In this document: positions 59,778 to 64,000 of the stretch, in pieces
Layout: each line of letters opens with the position of its first letter
Numbering within the stretch: the first letter of the stretch is position 1
Assembly: GCF_016127315.1 (NCBI RefSeq)
Contig: NZ_CP065997.1
Location: 2,790,001 to 2,854,000, forward strand
DNA: 64,000 nucleotides
Source of the DNA: Achromobacter deleyi
GTDB taxonomy: Bacteria; Pseudomonadota; Gammaproteobacteria; Burkholderiales; Burkholderiaceae_B
Reading direction: 5' to 3'
Made by a program: the position numbers and the translations under genes
The notes under the pieces: generated by a model
Seen by the model: the letters and a program-made list of their open reading frames with translations, nothing else
Databases searched by the model: none
What the model was told of the DNA's origin: nothing

Positions 59778-60827
59778 CTACAGCGCCAGTTCCGCCGCCG
59801 AGGTGCACATGGCGCCGACATACTTGCGCGGCGGGGCATCGGCCAGGCCCAGGCGCTCGCGCGTGGCCGCGTCCAGGCTGGCGATGTTGCGCGCGCCCGG
59901 GATGCCCATGCCGCCGCCGGCGTCGATCGCCATGGCGTCCTTCATGCACATGCGGTTCGGTTCCACGCAGCGGTTGACGATGGCATCGAACAGGCCGGGC
60001 GCGACGCTGGCGTAGCGCTGCACCGGGTTGCGTTCGCTGGGCTGCTCCAGCTTCAGGTAGGTGTCGCGGCCGAGCGTGGCGCCGGAGGCGCGGGCGTCGG
60101 CGATCCACTTGTCGAAGCCCTGCGGGTCCAGGCCGTGGAAGCGAAAGCGCATGCCGGAAAAGCCCGCGCCGCTGTAGTTGGCCGACAGGCCCTCGTATTC
60201 GCCGGGGTGGTTGATGACCGCGTGCAGCGTGGTCTGCATGCCCGGCATGGCGTAGATCTGGCCGGCCAGCGCCGGGATGAAGAACGAGTTCATCACCGTC
60301 GACGAGGTGATCTTGAACTGGATCGGGCGGTCGACCGGCGCGGCCAGTTCATTGACCGCCGCCACGCCCTGTTCGGGATAGAGGAACAGCCACTTCCAGT
60401 CGAGCGCCACCACTTCGACCACCAGCGGCTTGGTGCCGGGCGGCACCTCGCGGCCTTCGGACAGGCGCGCCAGCGGGCGGTAGGGATCGAGCTGGTGGGT
60501 GCTGACCCAGGTGAGCGCGCCGAGCGCGATGATGATCAGCAGCGGCGCGGCCCAGATCAACAGCTCCAGCATGGTGGAGTGGTTCCAGTCGGGGTCGTAG
60601 TGCGCGTCGCGGTTGCTGGCGCGATAGCGCCACGCGAACAGGAAGGTCAGGAAGATCACCGGCACGATGATGAGCAGCATCAGGCCGGTCGAGATGATGA
60701 TCAGGTTGCGCTGCTGCACCGCGATGTCGCCTGATGGTGAGAGCAACACCGCATTGCATCCGGAGAGCAATGGCAGGGCGGCTAACAGCAACAATCCGCG
60801 GAACCTTGGGAAAGACGGCATGGCCAT
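59778..60827 (-). CDS. cyoA: Cytochrome o ubiquinol oxidase subunit II
   Basis: 349 aa from ATG 60827, or 347 from 60821. A lipoprotein signal LLLLAALPLLSGC gives a lipobox cysteine near 25. Two helices (LIIISTGLMLLIIVPVIFLTFLFAW and LLIWAAPLLIIIALGAL) lead to a periplasmic cupredoxin domain with VVALDWKWLFLYPEQGVA and FFIPALAGQIYAMPGMQTTLHAV. The CuA cysteines and histidines are absent, so it accepts electrons from ubiquinol. The tail after about 290 is longer than the cupredoxin core needs. First gene of the operon. Confidence 0.95.
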   Translation of the reverse strand: MAMPSFPRFRGLLLLAALPLLSGCNAVLLSPSGDIAVQQRNLIIISTGLMLLIIVPVIFLTFLFAWRYRASNRDAHYDPDWNHSTMLELLIWAAPLLIIIALGALTWVSTHQLDPYRPLARLSEGREVPPGTKPLVVEVVALDWKWLFLYPEQGVAAVNELAAPVDRPIQFKITSSTVMNSFFIPALAGQIYAMPGMQTTLHAVINHPGEYEGLSANYSGAGFSGMRFRFHGLDPQGFDKWIADARASGATLGRDTYLKLEQPSERNPVQRYASVAPGLFDAIVNRCVEPNRMCMKDAMAIDAGGGMGIPGARNIASLDAATRERLGLADAPPRKYVGAMCTSAAELAL

Positions 60828-61044
60828 ACCCCGAAACGTAACCGTGGGAGGTAAACGCAACACTACGCTGGAAGCCGCGAAAAATCTAGGGTAAAAAGAG
60901 CAAAAGTATGCACGGGAAGGCGTGCGGGGCGGGACCGGGCGTGATCGCGCCGCGGTCCGCGAGGCCTTGCCGCATGTGCGTACTAGTGTGTTGCAAAAGC
61001 GTAGGCAAGGCGTTTTCCAAAACCTCCTTTCAGCGAGCACTCAC

Positions 61045-62379
61045 ATGGCGACCACCACGCAGTATCCCGGTCATGCCTCTGCCTTGCCCAGTCCGGGCGC
61101 GACAGGGGGCGCGGCCAGCCACGCCAAGGTGGCGCCGGGCGAAATCGCCGTGGGGGTCGTCATCGGACGCGCCTCCGAATACTTCGACTTCTTCGTTTTC
61201 GGCATCGCCTGCGTGCTGGTGTTTCCACGGGTGTTCTTCCCGTTCGAGGCGCAGCTGGAAGGCACGCTGTGGGCCTTCGTCATCTTCTCGTTCGCGTTCA
61301 TCGCGCGGCCGATCGGCACCGCGCTGTCGATGGCGATCCAGCGGCGCTGGGGGCGCGGCACCAAGCTCACGATCGCGCTGTTCCTGCTCGGCACCGCGAC
61401 GGTCGGCATGGCCTTTCTGCCCGGCTACAACGTCATCGGTTCGCACGCCATCGTGCTGCTGGCGGTGTTCCGCTGCCTGCAGGGGCTGGCCTTCGGCGGC
61501 TCGTGGGACGGCCTGCCGTCGCTGCTGGCGCTGAACGCGCCGCCCAAGCGCCGCGGCTGGTACGCGATGCTGGGCCAGCTGGGCGCGCCCATCGGCTTCA
61601 TGATCGCCAGCGCGCTGTTCCTGTTCCTGCACCTGACGCTGACCGAGGCCGACTTCCTCGACTGGGGCTGGCGCTATCCGTTCTTCGTCGCCTTCGCCAT
61701 CAACGTGGTGGCGCTGTTCGCGCGGCTGCGGCTGGTGCTGACCGAGGAATACACGCAGCTGCTCGAAGAGGGCGAGCTCGAACCCATCGGCACCGGCCAG
61801 ATGGTGCGCGAGCAGGGCTACAACCTTTTCCTGGGCGCGTTCGCGGCGCTGGCCAGCTATGCGCTGTTCCACCTGGTGACGGTGTTCCCGCTGTCGTGGA
61901 TCGCGGTCAGCGCCACGCAGCAGATCTCCGATGTGCTGATCGTGCAGATCATCGGCGCGGGCGTGGGCATCCTGGGCACCATCGCTTCGGGCTGGATCGC
62001 CGATCGCATCGGCCGGCGCACCACGCTGGGCCTGCTGGCCGCGCTGATCGGCGTGTTCGCGCTGTTCACGCCGTGGCTGCTGGGCGGCAGCCCCAAGGCG
62101 CAGGACGCCTTCATCCTGATCGGCTTCGCGCTGCTGGGGCTGTCGTACGGCCAGGCGTCCGGCACGGTGACGGCCAACTTCACCAAGCGTTTCCGCTACA
62201 CCGGCGCGGCGCTCACCACCGACATGGCCTGGCTGATCGGCGCGGCTTTCGCGCCGCTGGTGGCGCTGGGCCTGTCGGCGCGCTTCGGGCTGGTGGCGGT
62301 CAGCATCTACCTGCTGTCCGGCACCGCCTGCACGCTGCTGGCCCTGCGCATCAACAAGGCGCTGGAAACGCGTGACTGA
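61045..62379 (+). CDS. MHS-type MFS transporter
   Basis: 444 aa from ATG 61045; only a weak ribosome site (AGCGAG) is seen. ASEYFDFFVFGIACVLVFPRVFFP (helix 1), SFAFIARPIGTALSMAIQRRWGRGTKL, and RCLQGLAFGGSWDGLPSLLALNAPPKRRGWYAMLGQLG match the metabolite:H+ symporter subfamily, with the RLLQG-like motif in helix 4. Substrates of this group are organic acids, proline/betaine or shikimate; not assignable here. Divergent from cyoA with 217 bp between, an arrangement I recall in related genomes. The next gene overlaps the stop by 8 bp. Confidence 0.85.
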   Translation: MATTTQYPGHASALPSPGATGGAASHAKVAPGEIAVGVVIGRASEYFDFFVFGIACVLVFPRVFFPFEAQLEGTLWAFVIFSFAFIARPIGTALSMAIQRRWGRGTKLTIALFLLGTATVGMAFLPGYNVIGSHAIVLLAVFRCLQGLAFGGSWDGLPSLLALNAPPKRRGWYAMLGQLGAPIGFMIASALFLFLHLTLTEADFLDWGWRYPFFVAFAINVVALFARLRLVLTEEYTQLLEEGELEPIGTGQMVREQGYNLFLGAFAALASYALFHLVTVFPLSWIAVSATQQISDVLIVQIIGAGVGILGTIASGWIADRIGRRTTLGLLAALIGVFALFTPWLLGGSPKAQDAFILIGFALLGLSYGQASGTVTANFTKRFRYTGAALTTDMAWLIGAAFAPLVALGLSARFGLVAVSIYLLSGTACTLLALRINKALETRD

Positions 62380-62773
62380 CGGGAACAGGGCGCCAGTACG
62401 CGGCAGCGACGCGGGGACTTCATTCTATTGGGTGCGCGCCCTGGCGCTGGGCGCGTTGCTGATCGCCATTGCCATGTACCGGCCGCTGGATCCGCTGGTC
62501 ATCCCGGCCTGGTATCGCGCCGCGGGCGACGCGTTCTTCGTCATCGTATGCATGCTGGCCGCGGCGCTGGGCCGGGGCGCGGGCTTTCGCGACATCGGGT
62601 CGCGCGGCTTCGTGTCCGCATTCCTGCTCTACAGCCCGGCCTGGCTGCAAGGCGGTACGCCGCCCGCGGCCGCGCCGTGGTTGCCGGACCTGCTGGTCGG
62701 CCTGTTGCTGGCGTGGCCGCTGCTGTGGCTGTGCGAGGCGCTGTGGTGGCGGCGCGGAACGCGCGCCGCCTGA
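62372..62773 (+). CDS. Small membrane protein, unknown function
   Basis: 133 aa with a GTG start at 62372 that overlaps the transporter stop by 8 bp (GGAAA five bases upstream), so translation is coupled. Three or four hydrophobic segments: VRALALGALLIAIAMY, GDAFFVIVCMLAAAL, GFVSAFLLYSPAWL and LPDLLVGLLLAWPLLWLCEAL. No family recognised. The coupling suggests a partner or accessory of the MHS transporter or of the divergent oxidase. Confidence 0.72.
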   Translation: MTDGNRAPVRGSDAGTSFYWVRALALGALLIAIAMYRPLDPLVIPAWYRAAGDAFFVIVCMLAAALGRGAGFRDIGSRGFVSAFLLYSPAWLQGGTPPAAAPWLPDLLVGLLLAWPLLWLCEALWWRRGTRAA

Positions 62774-62879
62774 ACGCGCGACGTCTGAATGCGCGACGCC
62801 GCGCCCGGGGCGCTGCATGCGTGGCGCGGACAGGCCCGTCCGGGCTGTCCGCCCGCACTGTCCGCCCGTACTGCGCGGG

Positions 62880-63896
62880 TCAGCGCACCGGCCAGCCGTA
62901 CATCTGGCCGCCGTCGCGCCATTGCGCGTTCAGGCCGCGCGGCAGCTTCATCGCGCTGGCCATCCCCAGGTTGCGCTCAAAGCTCTCGCCGTAGTTGCCG
63001 ACCTGCTTGACGATGCTGTAGGCCCACTTGTCGTCCACCCCCAGGTTCTTGCCCATGCCCGGCGTTACGCCGAGGATGCGCTGCACGTTGGGGTTGTTGC
63101 TTTTCAGCTGGCTGTCGACGTTGGCCGAGGTGACGCCGAATTCCTCTGCTTCGAGCATGGCGTTGAGCGTCCAGCGCACCACGTTGAACCAGTTGTCGTC
63201 GCCCTGGCGCACCATCGGGCCGAGCGGGCTCTTGGCGATGTTCTCGTCCAGGATCAGGTAATTGTCCGGCTGCTCCAGCGTGGTGCGCGAGGCCGCCAGC
63301 TGCGATTTGTCGGAGGTGAAGGCGTCGCAGCGGCCGGCCGCGAAGGCGCGCACGATCTCGTCGTACTTGTCGATCACCACCGGCTTGAACTTCAGGCCGT
63401 TGGCGCGGAACCAGTCGGCCAGGTCGAGCTCGGTGACGGTGCCGGGCTGCACGCAGATGGTGGCGCCGTCCAGTTCCCTGAGCTTCTTGACGCCGAGCTT
63501 GGCCGACACCATCACGCCCTGGCTGTCGTAATAGTTCACGCCAGTGCTGATCAGGCCCAGCGTGGTGTCGCGCGCCATCGTCGGAGTGACGTTGCGCGTC
63601 AGCACATCGACCTCGCCCGATTGCAGCGCGGTGAAGCGCGCCTGCGTGGTCAACGGCGTCAGGCGGAATTTGCTGGCGTCGTTGAAGACGGTGGCGGCGA
63701 TGGCTCGGCACATGTCCACGTCCAGCCCCTGCCAGTTGCCCTTGCTGTCCGGCGAGGAAAAGCCCTGGATGCCGGTGGACACGCCGCACTGCACGTAGCC
63801 CCGCTTCTTGACGGTGTCGAGGGTGGGGCCGGCGTGGGCCAGGCTGGTGACGGTGGCCAGCGCCAGGGCGCCGGCCGTGGTTCGGAATATCGGCAT
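62880..63896 (-). CDS. aapJ: General L-amino acid ABC transporter binding protein (AapJ-like)
   Basis: 338 aa. A Sec signal peptide (about 1-22, ALALATVTSLAHA) is followed by LDTVKKRGYVQCGVSTGIQGFSSPDSKGNWQGLDVDMCRAIAATVF, the signature of AapJ/BztA proteins with the disulfide cysteines C37 and C62. Later blocks are GEVDVLTRNVTPTMARDT, ICVQPGTVTELDLADWF and DAFTSDKSQLAASR. It binds polar or general L-amino acids for an ABC importer whose permease genes (aapQMP) are not in this window. The partial gene at 63941 precedes it on the same strand. Confidence 0.9.
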   Translation of the reverse strand: MPIFRTTAGALALATVTSLAHAGPTLDTVKKRGYVQCGVSTGIQGFSSPDSKGNWQGLDVDMCRAIAATVFNDASKFRLTPLTTQARFTALQSGEVDVLTRNVTPTMARDTTLGLISTGVNYYDSQGVMVSAKLGVKKLRELDGATICVQPGTVTELDLADWFRANGLKFKPVVIDKYDEIVRAFAAGRCDAFTSDKSQLAASRTTLEQPDNYLILDENIAKSPLGPMVRQGDDNWFNVVRWTLNAMLEAEEFGVTSANVDSQLKSNNPNVQRILGVTPGMGKNLGVDDKWAYSIVKQVGNYGESFERNLGMASAMKLPRGLNAQWRDGGQMYGWPVR

Positions 63897-63940
63897 TGCG
63901 TTCTCCGGCCGGGCCCGGCCCGGCGCCAGGGTGGGACGGT

Positions 63941-64000
63941 TCAGGCGGTCAGCGCGCGGGGCTTGGCGATCTGGTCCAGGCTTTCGGTCAGGGCCTGGTC
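63941..64000 (-). CDS. C-terminal end of an unidentified gene
   Basis: The last 19 codons of a frame entering from the right edge are visible: DQALTESLDQIAKPRALTA and a TGA stop. It lies 44 bp before the AapJ start on the same strand. Too short for identification. Confidence 0.5.
   Translation of the reverse strand, partial: DQALTESLDQIAKPRALTA

Noticed and set aside
1..64000. tRNA, rRNA, CRISPR, insertion sequence, integrase or prophage elements
   Set aside because: Reading both strands showed no cloverleaf-like T-loop consensus, spaced direct repeats, transposase or integrase motifs, or target-site duplications that I could support.

Overview
The window reads as chromosomal DNA of a high-GC betaproteobacterium, most likely Alcaligenaceae (Achromobacter/Bordetella type). 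The signs are a Bug-type solute receptor, TctA/TctB permease subunits, tandem Gram-negative porins with near-identical signal peptides, a cyoABCD-surf1 cluster and very GC-biased codon use. No rRNA, tRNA, CRISPR array, transposase or prophage gene is visible. The species is an inference from gene content only.

Layout. 1-2500: MFS exporter (cut by the window edge) divergent from an ArsR-rhodanese regulator, a beta-hydroxyacid dehydrogenase and a YjaB-type acetyltransferase. 2599-7230: a BisC-type molybdoenzyme divergent from a DapA-family lyase and a Bug receptor. 7220-11522: a Fur-box-linked MFS/AraC pair, an MdtG-like exporter and a ClpP paralogue followed by a 13-G tract. 11563-15409: ArsR/SRPBCC pair with a clear operator, a GAF-GGDEF protein and a chemoreceptor with a sigma-28-like promoter. 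15951-28489: tctBA, FAD monooxygenase/AraC, TarD-like dehydratase/LysR, small enzymes, SUI1 (YciH), LysR/dkgB, a nucleotide-sugar-type reductase, tas and a glycine-rich membrane protein. 28572-37444: assimilatory nitrate/nitrite reduction. 37464-53003: metallophosphatase, MarR-GNAT fusion, a very small lipoprotein plus a Tat-exported phospholipase C, DUF2252, RcsB-like regulator with a pentapeptide protein, a degenerate EAL-like protein, a GvpU-like protein, WYL regulator/GST, a ParB/Srx-like lipoprotein, a second ArsR-rhodanese regulator and an MFS/AraC pair. 53000-64000: two porins, surf1-cyoDCBA, MHS-type transporter, and an AapJ-type amino-acid binding protein.

The best-resolved system is nitrate assimilation. 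A single 4.2-kb gene fuses a NasA-type molybdenum nitrate reductase to a CysJ-type flavoprotein, and diverges from nirB-nirD-nasR. The 409-bp gap between them is nearly symmetrical. An NtrC-like palindrome lies at the midpoint of two opposed sigma-54 promoters, each about 97 bp away. Each transcript then starts with a leader holding an AAYGGC hexaloop hairpin that overlaps an intrinsic terminator. The ANTAR protein NasR, encoded at the end of the nirBD operon, should read both leaders. Nitrogen limitation (NtrC) would set initiation and nitrate (NasR) would set read-through on both sides. No nitrate transporter is in the window.

Most other regulators sit divergently beside their likely target. 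Visible inverted repeats in the gaps support local control for ArsR-rhodanese (368-393), ArsR (12237-12262), LysR/tarD (21427-21441), LysR/dkgB (24666-24682) and MarR-GNAT (38295-38329). All functional calls come from reading sequence and recalling protein families; no database search was run.
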